Part shown: positions 25,140 to 37,772 of the stretch, piece by piece
Numbering within the stretch: the first letter of the stretch is position 1
Layout: each line of letters begins with the position of its first letter
NCBI GenBank assembly: GCA_019915015.1
Contig: JAHBBC010000021.1
Span: 248,001 to 312,000 of the forward strand
Length of the DNA: 64,000 bases
Source of the DNA: Auriscalpium vulgare
Lineage: Eukaryota > Basidiomycota > Agaricomycetes > Russulales > Auriscalpiaceae
Direction of reading: 5' to 3'
Program-made: the position numbers and the translations under genes
Notes under the pieces: model-generated
What the model saw: the letters and a program-made list of their open reading frames with translations, nothing else
The model's database searches: none
What the model was told of the DNA's origin: nothing

Positions 25140-25444
25140 GCCGCGAGGTTACCATGCGCCGCACACGTGGGGCTTTCGATATGGTCTTATGCGTACGTTA
25201 CGTGGCTTTCATGCTCATGCTTTGCTTTCATTATTTCTTATGACGCCGCTATGTTCTGTATTCTTGCTGTTTTTGTACCGCTACGCCCAAGCTATGCCTA
25301 ATTTATCGGAGTTACAGTAATATTGCTTTTTTCGACATATCAGTTGTATCCACTTCTTCGCACCGCATGATCAGTGCACATGATTCGTCAGACAGTCGCC
25401 GATAACGGGTCGATAACTACCAGTGCCTCCTCCCGCTAGCTTGC
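25140..25444. other. Intergenic region
   Basis: About 305 bases with T-rich segments after the stop at 25139, consistent with a 3' untranslated region and a short promoter. Nothing else recognised. Confidence 0.4.
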
Positions 25445-26107
25445 ATGGATACTCACATCACTCCGCCTCTCGCAGACAGTTCTAATGCTATAACTTTACC
25501 TCGGCGGCCGGCCTCACAAAGCGCTGCGATCTCGCCGGAAGCGCGTCTACTGGCCTTCTCCGCTATCGTCTTCCCTTTCGCCCTCATACCCTTTCTGGCC
25601 ATGCGAAGGAGCCTCATCGGTCTGCATGCCAAGGTTGACCATGTCAGGTCATCCGCAGACGGAGCCCAGCGGGAATTGAAGGGCGCGCTGTGGGAGCTCT
25701 CTGTCCGGAAGGAGGAGTATGCTCGACTGCAAAGCCAGCTCTCGGAGACACGGCGGGAGCTTCAGACGCTTCGGAGCCAGGCTCGTGGCATGGAGACGTC
25801 TCATTCCGTGAAGGAGCAGGAGATTCGTGGACAAATACAGGACTTGCTAAAGTCCAGAGATATCGATCGGTGAGAGGTGGTCCCAGTATATGTCCCACCA
25901 CAGCGATTCTCATGCCTCGACGGATCTTATAATAACAGGGCGCATGCGATTCGAATGCGCGAGCTAGGCACATCGCTTGCCGACATCGCCGCTTTCATGC
26001 AGGAAGTCGAGATCCAACAGGGATTCGTTACCAAGCGTGACGATGGCAGGGGCATTGAACGCCTCCGCCGGCTGGCCCTGCAGTTCGGGGCGTCAGGGAA
26101 GCACTAG
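25445..26107 (+). CDS. Small single-pass membrane protein with coiled coil, unrecognised
   Basis: Two exons (intron about 25871-25939) encode about 197 residues. The N-terminus is short and polar, then one hydrophobic helix (LLAFSAIVFPFALIPFLAM) followed by positive residues (RRS). After it come about 80 residues of heptad-like coiled coil (VRKEEYARLQSQLSETRREL) and a C-terminal helix-rich part (MRELGTSLADIAAFMQEVEIQQGF). This suggests an N-terminally anchored membrane protein with a cytosolic or matrix coiled coil. A mitochondrial inner-membrane location is possible but unsupported. Splicing is clean and the frame is conserved across the junction, which supports a real gene. Confidence 0.62.
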
Positions 26108-26573
26108 CCGACGTAGCGGTGAGCATGCCTCATCTTGATGCAAGGCTCACCGACCGGTCGTTCATATCAGTTTGTTGGCAGGATTGAGGTGGACTCCAGC
26201 TCCTTGGAGTTTAGTCGGCACAAGTCAACCCCAAACGCCGCAACCTTCGTCGTCCACCAACACATTGTAGCCACCTAGTAGTTCATTGACCTGTACCTAG
26301 TTATATAGTTCAAGTAGCGCGTCAACAACTGGCGGCTTCAGTTCCATCAAGGGCCATACCCTCCTTAGTCAGCAACAAGTGACGCCGTACTACGCACACG
26401 CCGACAGTGTATGCCTCGTTGCGACGGTGGAGTGGGACGCGCGCCTTCAAGCTTCATCTCTTGATACCCTCGTCTCGTCCATGGATATAGCTGCCATCTT
26501 CCTCCATTAATTCTCCTGATTTTTCTCTCCCCTCACTGCTTGTTCCGCCCACGACCCAATCAATCCCTTGGAA
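26108..26573. other. Intergenic region upstream of GAR-domain gene
   Basis: About 465 bases. No coding frame of note; expected to hold the promoter and 5' untranslated region of the next gene. Confidence 0.4.
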
Positions 26574-29500
26574 ATGCAGTCGGCTTCGTCTTCCACCAGT
26601 CCCAGCTATTCCCCAGGCCTCGAGGCGTCTGGCACGCCCGATACCGATGACCATGTATCCACTAACGACAAAGTAGCCGAGCAAATGGAGTCGCCGGAGG
26701 GAGGAGCAGAACAGGCACTTGAGTCTCATGAGGTCATTGAGCTACAAGCGTTCGGGGAAAGGAAGGCTTGGATAGTCGACAAGACGAAGGTGCGTTATCT
26801 CTCCCTCAACTTGCTATGACTAAACTCGCGCATTGTCCAGTATCTGGAAGGCATGCCGCCAATTAATCTGTTCGCGGGATTGGACGCTATACGATCCTCG
26901 GCTGAGGCCATACCGGGCCTGCCTTCTCGAGACGAATTGCGCCAATGGCTAGTCGAACACGATAGAATTGAGAAGGATACTGAGGCATTCGACTCTGGCG
27001 AGCTCAAGAAGTTCAAGTCGTTTACTAAAGGTCCGTGCTCGTCCCCACCAGCTCGTAACAGCTCCCAACCAATGTACTCCTGCAGCGGCTGCCAAACGGA
27101 ATCTCTCTCCAGAAGACACGGACCTGATTGAAGTTACACTCACGACCATTTACGAATTCGACAAACTACTTCATCTATTGCGCGACAGGTCTGAGAATCT
27201 TGACTTGTTAGGAACCCGTTTGACCTGGGAGGAACAACGCGCCGCGGCATGGGTAGAACGACGTCGCCTGCTCTCTGACTTGAACACATTTCTTACGCAA
27301 CGTGCAACATGGAGTTCAGCCGTATACGACATGATGAACCGCCCGGAGGAGCCATCGCTTCGCCGTGGATCTATCGCCTCGGTGGCGTCTGACTCCTCCA
27401 TAACCTCTACTCCCGGTTTCTCCCGCAGCGCTCGCTTCAAGCTCGCTGAAGAGCTTTCGCGCGAGGCTGCGCAGTTCGCTAGTCGCATCTCTACCCTTCG
27501 CCATGGAAGGATCGCCGCGGCCGGCAAGGCACTCGACAAGCTCATAGACCACAGCCGAAAGCCTGTCCCTGAAGAACTCTTGGATGAACAGGACAAGTTG
27601 GAGGACCAAGGGATCAACGAAATAGAAAATGTCGGCAAGTTTGTCATGCTCGTTGTAACGCAATGGAGAAAGTCAGTCTTGCCTTGCATTTCTTGACGTG
27701 ATGCTGATGGCATGCACAGGGCGGATGAGCTTTACGTGGAGACAATGAAGGATGAAGCAGCCGCTCAGTCGTTGTATGAGGAGATAGAGACTGCAAGAAC
27801 GTCTCATCCATCCGGACGTCAAGGTGTAGCCTTTATCAATAGAGCAAGCACAATCGCGAAGAGGGTTGTCGCTCGCGAAGACCCCGCACTTCGTGGCTCT
27901 ACCTTCCCTAGCCCTCATCACCCTCTCTTCCCAAGTCAGGCTTCACGAACCAAAGTCATCGCTCAATCGCTCAGTATGGAATTGGCCAAGGGTGCTGCCC
28001 TTGCAGAGAAAGCGGAAAAGATAGCACAGGAGTATCAGGCCAGCGTGGACGCAGTCAAGCAGGTCGATGCGTCGACATCTGTTGCGCTGGAGCTCGCGGC
28101 TACATACGAGTCAGTCTTGCTGCGGCTTCAGCAGGGCGTCGTTGCCACTGATGGCGACGGCACTCCTCCCGATTTGACTTCTTCATCCTGCCTTCGTCCA
28201 AGCCAGCATGCCACGTTCTTAGCCCTTCTCCCGTCCCTCTTGCAGGAGTCAGAGGTGGCGGATTCCAAATCCGATGGTCTCCTTCCCAAAGCGCGCGCTG
28301 CTCTGCTCGCTCTGGAAACATTCGCGGTTGATCTCGAATACAAGCACCGCTGTACTTCTGCGATTAGTCGCCTCGCGGAGCTGAAGCTCGAAGTAGCATG
28401 GGCCCGACAAGACATGGGCGAACGCGTTGTGTCCCTTCGCGATGTGCGCCGTATATGGTCCTCTGCCCAATCTATGGTGCAAGAGGTGCAAGATCTTCGT
28501 GGAGACATCGTCGAGTCTATCGAACGCCACAAGTGGAAATCCCAGACCATTGCCAATGGCAGTCTGCCACTGACGCCAGAAAGCTCCAACTCTTCTTTGC
28601 CTTTGTCGATAGGTCCAGCGGAGAACCTTGCCGAGCGATCGCAGACCCTGCATGCGAGGTTCTCCCTCGAAGTCGAGGCTTATTTTTCCGCGCTGCCACG
28701 GCATATACATCCCACCGTTCGCGCCTTCCTCGGCGATCATGTTTACGCACTATCCTCCTCCATGGAGAACACACATCAAATGGTCAAGATCTTCAACGGC
28801 GTTCAGAAGCAGGCAATGGTAATGGTCGACCTTCGTGAAGAGATGCATACCTTGCAGATTGGATTAGAGGATATCGGAGATCGTTACGAGGCCCTCGCAG
28901 ATGCCGTCTTGGCGGATACTGTGTCCAGTACAGCTGCCGATGAACTGGAAACCGATCTCAAGACGGACGCGGCAATCTTGCAGCAGTCCGTTCAGTCCTT
29001 TATCGACAGCCTTGCTCAACGAGCTATATTCGTCTCCCCTGAGTTTTCTTACACAAAGGCTACTCCGCCGGTACAGCGGAACTCCCATGCATCCTCAGAA
29101 TCTTCCCCCGCTGTGCTCCTTGATGTCCCCGTCGCCCTTAATCTCCCCGTGGATCTCACTCAGCTCGATACTCTCGTTCGTGCAGACTGCAACGCTCTTG
29201 CGCTTAACCTGAGCTCTGATCTCGAGTCTGTCAAACGAAAGGCTGTACAGCTGCAACTTGCACTCATCGGGAAGGAAGTCGAATTGAAAACTTCTGGCGT
29301 CATGCTGTCCGTGCAAAACGCCACGCGTGATCTGGACTCTTTTCGCGTCACTCTCGCAGCGGCGTCTACAGCCAGTGATCCCCTCGACCACCTCACCAGC
29401 CTCGGACAGCAGGTCTCTCCTCGCATTGTAGCTTGGCATAGCGACATATCCCGTTCCATGTCACCAATTCGTCAACTTCTCCGGGACATGGAAACTCGCC

Positions 29501-32064
29501 GTTGCGACACCGAGGCATCGGATAACATAGTGACCAATTCCTCTAAGGCACTTGACAACGCAGAGGCCAAGTTCTCGGCATGGCAGCAGGACGCCGACTC
29601 ACTCCAATATTCGATATCCATGGTCCGGAAGATGGAGATGGAGCGTTTGGAAGAGGTTCGGCGCCAGCTGGAAGCAACAGCTCGTCTGGAAGCTGAGGAA
29701 CGAGCTCGACGTGAAGCTGAGGAACAAGCCCGTCTTGAAGCCAAGGAACGAGCTCGACATGAAGCCGAGGAACAAGCCCGTCTTGAGGCCGAGGAACTAG
29801 CTCGACGTGAAGCTGAGGAACGGGCCCGTTTTGAAGCCGAGCAACGAGCTCAATTTGAAGTCGAGGAAAAAGCACAACGCCTGATCGAGGAGCGGACTCG
29901 ACTTGAAGCCGAAGAGCGAACGCGGCGCGAAGCTGAGCAGCAAGCCCGACGTGAAGCCCAGGAACAAGCCCGATGCGTTTTCGAACAAACACAACGCGCA
30001 GAAGAGCAGCGTGCAATGGAGCGTGAGCAAAAGGCTAGAGCAGCAGACCTGAGCTTGGAGCGACCTGAAAATGGCTTGCCCCAACAAGAACTTGAGCCAG
30101 TTCTCGAATCACAACAGCCGTGTGACCGTGATCGCGAGCTCGCAGAAGGTAAAATGTCCACGTCCCCTCCTCATTTCATCATGCTAAGCATATCAACTCA
30201 GATATCTTTGGGTCTACCTCGTCTCTTGCTCCCGCCGCCAGTATCTTGTCGAGGGAACACGTCCTCCTTCAAAATCGGATACAGGGCATTCGGAAGCGTC
30301 TCGACTCTTTGAACATCATTGGTGTCGCACGCTCCGGTCATCCGTTGCCGTCTCAATCTGCATATGCACGCATGGCATCCGAGTTCTCTGATCTGAGCAA
30401 CGAGATAACTCGGTTTCCGTCGGAGGTGTCCGAGCCCATCGTCGATGCTGAGCTCAGGTCGGTCCGAAAAGACATAATCGAATCGCGGGTGTCACTGCAG
30501 CGCATACAGGACTTAGCTAAGCTAGGCAAGAGCGTACAAGACTGCGATGCAGCACTTAGCGACCTCCTGGAGCATATCGACAGCTACCCTGCCCCACCCC
30601 CCGGACCCCTTTCATCCTCACATGTATCCGTGACCGTCCGCCCTCCTGAAGAGCAGCTAACGGCGCGTCTAGCCTTCACGAAGACCGGAATTGACGATAT
30701 GGACGAATGGTATGCCAGAGTTGCGGATGATTCACGAGCTTCCTCGGACCGGCAGCGCATTCTTCAGACGTGGAACGAGCTGGAATCCATGGCCTTCGAT
30801 CGTATCAATGGGAGAAAATCCCGCCCGCCAAGCGCTGTCAACTCTGGTCGTAATAGTAGAGCATCAGACGTTCAGCGCCCTTTACTCCGGAAGAAGTCGA
30901 GCCATTACTCAAATCTCTCTGTTGGTTCGCCTTCTAGCGGCCCGGGTCGATTGCTGGCTCCATCGCATCCATCAACCTCGATTAGACGAGTAGTGTCAAA
31001 TACGGACGACGCCAGCAAGTCACGTCCCACCAGCCGGCTCTCAGCGGTATCGTCAAGCCGTTCTGTGTCTGGCCCTCTATTTTCTCCCTCTTCGCGCCTT
31101 TTCAATGCCACTTTTGCTTCTCGTCAACGTACAACCAGCCTTTCCTCATCGACAAGTAGCCCCTCAATCCAACTTCCTCCCACCAGGAAGTCTTTGGACC
31201 GTGCCCGTCCTCGACCCTCGGCGGGACAGCCGGAACGACTAAGTTCTCCTACTCTATCGGAAGCATCGTCTCAGTCACGTTCTTTTGGAGGGCCGACTCG
31301 ACCGATTTCGCGCTCGACCTGGGGCCGGGCGCCACGATTATCTTTCCCATCACCCGTTGTCAAATCTCCCCCAAGGCATAAGGCTTCACCTCCGAAAAAG
31401 CGGCCATACATCGCCAACCCCAAGAACAAGTTGGACGTCGCCGTAGGCGATATCGTCAACAACCTCCCGGTGGATATCAAGATCGAAGTCGTTGAGGACG
31501 CTTGGCATGATCAGAGTGGCAAATATTGGATTGGAGGAGAAGACCCGAAGCTCTGCTTCTGTCGTATTCTCCGCTCGCGCACGGTGATGGTCCGTGTTGG
31601 GGGTGGGTGGATGGAGCTCTCGAAGTGCGTTCTTCCGTGCTATCAAGGATGGCCGTTGATAGACGCCATTTAGTTTTATACAGACGCATTTTGCTGACAT
31701 GTTTCGCCTACTACCGGAGGCACCTGTTCCTTTCTTGGGAGCCAGGGAAGAACGGTGGATCAGCTCAGCAACCTTGCTGGAGACGGCAGAGAATCCAACG
31801 ACACCTCCGCGGGCGCTACGTACTCCAGAACCGAAGGGCGCGCCGCTTCCATCTTTTGCCCTGTCGACACCGAGCGGAAGGAGTCCCCAGTCGCTGAAGA
31901 CAGCTTCGTCTCCAGGCTCGCCGCTAACACCTCTGCAGTTCATGCGACGAGCGGATGTAGACGGTATAGGACTGCGGCCAGTCACACCGTCGAAGGCGCC
32001 CAATCTTCGTTCTCGCACCATAATACCCGCCACACCAGTCCGCACTCCCACTTGGAAGCCTTGA
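26574..32064 (+). CDS. GAR (GAS2-related) domain microtubule-associated protein with long coiled coil
   Basis: Large cytoskeletal protein of roughly 1,700 residues with six exons; introns fall near 26792, 27031, 27672, 30150 and 31625-31673. The order is an acidic/Ser-rich N-terminus, about 1,000 residues of predicted helical, spectrin-like sequence, and twelve consecutive octads of the type xEAEExAR at 29686-29973. A Ser/Pro/Arg-rich basic region follows (31050-31400), then the GAR domain (IANPKNKLDVAVGDIVNNLP, GKYWIGGEDPKLCFCRILRS, VMVRVGGGWMELS). Across the last intron the domain ends NFIQTHFADMFRLLPE, and a basic Ser/Pro tail stops at 32064. GAR domains bind microtubules. No calponin-homology actin-binding domain was seen, unlike animal GAS2. 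The final exon was assigned because it completes the domain. Confidence 0.88.
29686..29973 (+). repeat. Twelve tandem 24-bp coding units (octapeptide repeats)
   Basis: Exactly 288 bases read as 12 octads such as LEAEERAR, REAEEQAR, HEAEEQAR and FEAEQRAQ inside the GAR-domain protein. Units are diverged in DNA (for example GAAGCTGAGGAACGAGCTCG versus GAAGCCGAGGAACTAGCTCG), with synonymous and conservative changes. Alternating Glu and Arg favours a stable single alpha-helix. Confidence 0.85.
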
Positions 32065-33578
32065 TTTTTGACCGAACATTTACGCCATCTACTGGACATG
32101 TAATACTGCTTCTAACACTGACGATCTATCTATTTCCTGCATTGACATGTGATAGAATCCATCAATTTGTGGAGGCCTGTACATAGCTGCGTAGTTCACT
32201 GCAACGCGTGTGGAGCGCTGAGAATAACGCGCAGTTCGCGGGCCAGAGGGGCGCGCCGGGCACGCGCGCGAGTGCGAGGCGTTCAACTTCAACGCGGGCG
32301 TAAAAGGAAGGTGCGAGCGGCCCATGCCAGCGGATGTGCGCCCGCGCCCGTTCGTCCAGGACGACCCAAAAGCGTCCAGCTTGCATCAGTGAGACCCCTG
32401 AGGTCCTCCGCTGTCGGGCGATGTCCGGTGGCCGCGCAACGCTAAACGATCCGAATGACCTTTCGGGACTTCCAGTTCCACTCCTTGAAGCACCCGCCTT
32501 TCCAACGAGACTGGCGTTCACAACGGTGACCCGCCCGCCCGCTCGTACTAGTTAGCTTCCGGCTGCTTAAGCCGTCACGAATGACCGCAAAACGAGCGAC
32601 CACGTCGTCCATGGTCGGCCTCGCAGCCGGATCGTTATATTCTCATGAGAAGTTTGCGTGCGCGGCGTACCGATACAAATAAGGTCTGTATTTCCAAGGT
32701 ATACGAGGGTATACATACACCTCGATACTAGGGAAGGGGAGGGGTTGACCGAAACTCTGAGGCATGGGTGTTAAAATGCAGGGACTGTTGTCGCCGAGCC
32801 CAGCTCACGCGCACAATAAAGAACGCACACGCATAGTCTCCGCCACTGACCTTACCCACAGAAGACAGTCGTGCACACAGTCCTCGCTGTCCAAGATGGG
32901 AGCGCCGAGCTCGCTGGCCGCCAGGAACTGCGGGGTCAAACCCGCCAGGATCGTCACCTGCTGAAATCTGGTTACACGCGGTCCCGAACGCCGACACGTT
33001 GTGCGCGCGGGCGCATTGGGCTGGAAGGCGCACGCGCCGAGCGTTGTATGAGTGTCACACGCCGGTGAGAGTCACTGCAGCGGGCGAACAGCGGGAGTCG
33101 TCGGAAGTGGAAGTGTGGACCTTACAGTAATGCGGACACTCACTCTTTGGCTTCGTATCGCACTGGAGGCGGGAAGGTTGTAGGGCCGGAAAAATCAAAC
33201 AGAATGAGCTTGCGGTGATGAGTGACCTGAACACGAAGTGGAGGATATGCTTGTCTCTTCAATCTCAAGTGCACCTGCGAGAGTTGTGTGACCACTGAAC
33301 ATCGGTGACCAGGCGGCGCATAACCGTCTGCCAGGGAAGGCAGTGACGGTCCGAGTTCTGTCTGATGAATATTCAGCTGAATTCCCTGCGTACCGGACAA
33401 CATTGTAAGTAGTCGACAGACGACAGATGGGAGTCAGTGGAAGGCAGCGTCCGATGCTGAAGTGACTCCGGGAAAGGCGCGCACGGGCCGCGACGCGTTG
33501 TTGTTTCGCGCCACAACCGTGAAACGGACTCAGTGCCAGATTCCGTCCCTTCCACCATCCCTCTTGATCTTGGCTACC
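32065..33578. other. Long intergenic region upstream of NSP1
   Basis: About 1.5 kb with no supported gene, the longest such gap in the housekeeping block. Short open frames on both strands overlap each other and carry no motif. The GC-rich part at 32200-32400 explains most of them. It could hide a non-coding RNA or a small unrecognised gene. Confidence 0.35.
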
Positions 33579-36111
33579 ATGAGCGCCTTCGGTGGGTTTG
33601 GTTCGGCAGCAAAATCGACTAATGAGACTTCGGGACCAGGACAAGGCAACCCTACGACACCCAGCACAACAGGCGGCGCGTTTGGCGGGACCAGTGGAGG
33701 CGTGTTCGGTGGAGGAGGTGCGGCATTTGGAGGGGGTGGCGGGGCATTTGGAGGTGGCGGAGCATTTGGCGGAGGTGGCGGTCTATTCGGAGGTGCAAGT
33801 GCTGCGCCAGCAACAGCGGCTGGTTCTGGCACTGGGCCAACAAGTGCGTTCGGTAGCGGTGGAACTGGAAATGCATTTGGAACAGGGACTGCTACAGGCA
33901 GTGGCGCATTTGGTGGAGGTGCGCCAGCCACGGGGAACGGAGCAGGAGGTAGCGCGTTTGGAGGAACCGGTCTGTTTGGTGGAGGTGAGTAGCATCGTCT
34001 GACGCGTTGAACTTGAGCCTGACATACCCCAGCGAAACCTTCTACAGGTGGCCTCTTTGGTGGAGGGACCAGCACTCCTGCGACTGGTGGGTTGCCTATG
34101 CTCTGTGCTATATCCAATATCTGAACTATGCACAGCTGCTAGTGCAACCGGGAGCACCTCGTTGGCTGGCACCGGGTCGCCTTTCGGTGGCATTGGAGGT
34201 GCTGCACCATCCACGACCCCCGCACAACCTTTAGGAGGAAGCTCTGCAGTTAATAAGCCCTTGTTTGGTGCAACCAATCCCTCGGCTGCGACGTCAAGTG
34301 CTCCGAGCTCGAACCCTTTGTTTGGAGGTGGTAGCGCTGCCAGTACCGCGGGCCCCGGGGCGCCTGGAGCAACCGGGGCGTCGACCGCTTCAAATCCTAG
34401 TCCGTTCAGTGGACTGTTCGGTGGCAGACCTGCCGACGCGAGTGGGGCTGCGAAGCCCGGTGGCCGTATGTTTTTGTCTTATATCCGAGCTATGTGTGTA
34501 CATCTAATGACTAGCAGTCTTTGGGTCACTGGGAGCGAATGCCGCAACAACGAATCTTACTCCGGCTGGTGAGGTTGAATTGACACTGTGGCACGTTCTT
34601 CCTGATTTACATATACTTGAACAGCTGGGGCGCCTGCCACTGCCTCTAACGCGAAGCCCGGCGAGGATGCCGGGTCTATACCTGCGTCGACAGCACCCTT
34701 GGGCTCGATGCCCACAGGTTTATTCGGCAAAAAACCTGATGCGCCTACCAGCACCTCTACTGCGATTCCTTCTTCTACTCTTCCACCCTTTCCACTGGGA
34801 GGCGCCACTGCAGCTGGAGCTACGCCGTCGGCATCCACCACAGGTTGGTACAGGTTATAGATCTTTGAATCACTATTCTGAGACCTTGTGACTATTTCAG
34901 CGCCAGCACCTGGAGGGCTGTTTGGTAACCTTGGCTCCAACAAACCGGGGGAGAAAAAGGACGGGGCTTCAAGTAAGATTTAGTCTCGTTTACCGTTTCC
35001 TGATGTCTTGCTGAATACGTTGACAGTGCCTTTGCCCTCTTTCAACCTTCCCTCTGGGTCAGCTACGGCGGCCACGACTGCGAGCACTAAAGACACGACT
35101 TCTTGTGAGTAACATGTCACATTTATTAACTAGCCTGCCATATCGATTGACTGTCATGTCAGCTTTGTTCGGTAAGCCTGCAGGCTCGACGCTCGGTGGC
35201 ACTACCCTTGGGGCAGGGACCGCTTCAACAGCTCCGGCAGCTGGTAGGCTTGATCCGTACAATTGTTGACCTTACCTTTGCTTACTACTGTCATAGCGTC
35301 GAATATCGCGTCGGTAGCTGTACCACCGCCGTCAATGCTGAGGGGCAAGAGCATCGAAGAGATCGTGAATAAGTGGTCTGCAGAACTGGAGAACCATGTC
35401 CGGGATTTCTCGAAGTTTGCTTCGGAAGTGGCCGTTTGGGATCGGGCCCTCATCGAGAACGGTAACAACGTGAGCGCGGCACAGTTTGCGGCGTAGCGTG
35501 TCATTGCTCATCACAGATGCAATAGCTTGCGGCTTTGTACAGCCACGTCCTGGCAGCCGAGCGGGAACAGAATGATATCGACCAGTCCCTGGACCATGTC
35601 GAGCTGCAACAAAAGGAGCTTGCAGCTACGATCGAGGTATACGAGAAGCAAATGGAAGAAGTGCTGGGTGGACAAGGCGGTAGCTTGCGCACCCTGGACA
35701 CCGGACCTGCGGATACCGAGCGGGACAAAAAGTGAAACATATTTTCTCATCAATCTGCACTTGCTGATGCTGTATCATAGCTATATGCTTGCGACGGAGC
35801 TGCATAATCATCTGGATGACCTGTCATCTTCGCTCACTCAGCTGATCGAGTCCGTGAACACGGTATCCCTCGGTTCTTCCTCTGACAACACGAAATCCAC
35901 ATCGAACGAAGATCCCATGGCGCAAATTTCCCAAGTTCTCAGCAGCCATTTGGAGAGCCTGCAATGGATTGATGGCGCATCGCGGGAGCTGGAGAGCAAG
36001 GTGTCGGAGGTAGAGAAGAGGGTGCGCGATGCCGGTGTCAGCACGAGCGGCACAGGTTCGAGCTCAGGTTCGAGCAGGTCGCGAGGGTTCGGCTTGAGTC
36101 GTGACCGGTAA
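33579..36111 (+). CDS. NSP1: Nucleoporin Nsp1 (Nup62 homologue)
   Basis: FG nucleoporin of the central channel of the nuclear pore complex. The N-terminal half is built of phenylalanine-glycine units (GGAFGGTSGGVFGGG, SAFGSGGTGNAFG, NPLFGGGSAAST, GLFGGRPADAS) encoded on many small exons separated by 45-100 bp introns (33987-36000). The C-terminal half is the Nsp1 coiled coil: SIEEIVNKWSAELENHVRDF, WDRALIENGNNVSALYSHVL, DQSLDHVELQQKELAATIE, MLATELHNHLDDLSSSLTQL and SHLESLQWIDGASRELE. It stops at 36109-36111 after SRGFGLSRDR. In yeast this coiled coil pairs with Nup49/Nup57 and Nup82. Exon joints in the FG part are hand-called and less certain than the C-terminal part. Confidence 0.93.
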
Positions 36112-36202
36112 TCCCAACATTGCCTCTCAGCATGTGCTCTCGGTGTCCTTGCGATTCTGTACCAGCTCTCGATGATCATTAAATATACGAATGTGACATG
36201 TT

Positions 36203-37665
36203 CTACTCGACGGATGCCCATGTGCCGCCCCCGGACTCCCAGGAATCGCCATTCCACAATCTCAGCCTCCATAACGCGATCGCAAGAGCAGCACTGTCTG
36301 CCCTTTTGACCGTCTTCGCGCCAGAGTACAGCACGAACGCATGGCTCCCCTTCCTATGCTCTAGCTTGTTGCCAAACTCTGCATGAGACAATTCGGCACG
36401 GCCCTGCTTCCGATAACGCGCCCGCCTCTCGACGAGAAGAAGTCGGCATAGTCTTTCATGCAGTGCAGATCGCAATGCCCTTGATTGGAATAAGGACACC
36501 CCATTGTACAGAGGGACCCGTGCCGACGAGACGACGCTCGGTAGAGTTCCACCTTGGTCTGGGTATAACACGGAAACAGGTAGCGCCGCCCTCTTGACAG
36601 TAACTCCGCCAGGTTCCGGTAAGGAGGACACGCTCGGCACCGGACGTTGCTTCGTATTGGGGTCCTTGTTCAATGGAGGAACGATGATGACGGCAATTGC
36701 ATCTCCAGAGGGCAGAATATTATCCGTACGTAGCGAGCTAAGCTCTGCCCGCGTGAGCCTTCGAAGCAAAGGTGCATCCTCAGCATTTTGCGGTCGAGTC
36801 TGTAGCTGGTCCGCGAGGATCTCGAGCTCTTGCAAGATGCGGACTTGGAGTAGGCGATGGATGTATTGCGATAGCGATGGCAACATGATGAGCCCTGGCA
36901 TTATTCGGCTGAGACGGCCAGCTATTCTGAACGTCAGGATGAGGATGAACCTATTGTGAATCGTGTCTGGTCATACGTTTCTTTTGGAGTTCAGCAAATG
37001 CGGCTTCGCGACAAATCACGTAGCTGCCTTTACGACTCTGGAGGTTGTTAAACTTGCTGTGCTCCAAGCCGTCAGGAAGAAGTGCAAAAGTTTGACGCTT
37101 TGACGTTCCTCGAGGAGCGGCGAGCAATTTGGGAGTGAGTCTGACCATGAAGTCTAGTATGTTGGCAGGTGAGGGCGCGTAAATCGACGGAAGAGCGACG
37201 CCTACCGCGGGGTAAATATCGTGAGGTCACAGCGCACCGACGTAACGGGCTCGACAACATTCGCACTACATTCCGCTGGGTCAGAACAACGAAGTTTTGG
37301 GGGAGATGTCGCGTACGGTACGGGTTGGCCTCCCATTCCCTCTCCGCAACAGTCATACTTCGCGGTTGATCGTGTTCCACGCTCCCATCCCTTGACGTAG
37401 TCTTCTTCCTCTGCTTCCTAGACACTCTGACGCGCGGAGGCAATGTCTTGTGGTGAACGTACTCCCGAGGACGGATGATGGGGTTGACGTAGTCAAGCAA
37501 CACGGAGTGCCGGCGGTCGGTGAGTGACCAGTCCGGAGTGGGAGGAGCGGGCTTGAAGAGCGACTTGGGTCTCTTTGCTGGCGGGCGCACACGCCGGACG
37601 AACGCGTCGGAACTGCTGGGCCCAGCTGTCAAGCTTTCGTACAGACGAGCGATGAGCCGGGGCAT
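36203..37665 (-). CDS. Conserved fungal protein of unknown function, possibly mitochondrial
   Basis: Not recognised. From 37665 it reads MPRLIARLYESLTAG, then a basic Pro/Arg-rich N-terminus (RRVRPPAKRPKSLFKP). Introns near 37262-37313, 37143-37198 and 36925-36975 join NPYLRMLSSPLRRCAVTSRY, LPRDFMVRLTPKLLAAP, LLPDGLEHSKFN, KGSYVICREAAFAELQ and GRLSRIMPGLIMLP in one frame. The C-terminus has LRRLTRAELSSLRTDNILPSG, GAKTVKRADSAALAIALWRL and RLWNGDSW. The basic, acid-poor start suggests mitochondrial import, and the arrangement resembles organellar RNA/ribosome-associated proteins, but this is inference. It shares a 107-base divergent promoter with the oxidoreductase and is convergent with NSP1. 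Confidence 0.65.
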
Positions 37666-37772
37666 GCGCTCGCTGAGTCGTGTGTGGACGCGTCGAAGGA
37701 GGAGTGCGAGCGTCTCTTTCCGATTTGGCGTTGCAGCCAGCGAGGCTGAGCTCGGACCATATCTCAGCGTCC

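Noticed and set aside
27171..27713. 180-codon - strand frame within the GAR-domain gene
   Set aside because: Antisense of conserved helical coding sequence; no independent features.
33530..34117. Pro-rich - strand frame opposite NSP1
   Set aside because: Mirror of the Gly-rich FG-repeat codons (GGN read as proline), not a gene.
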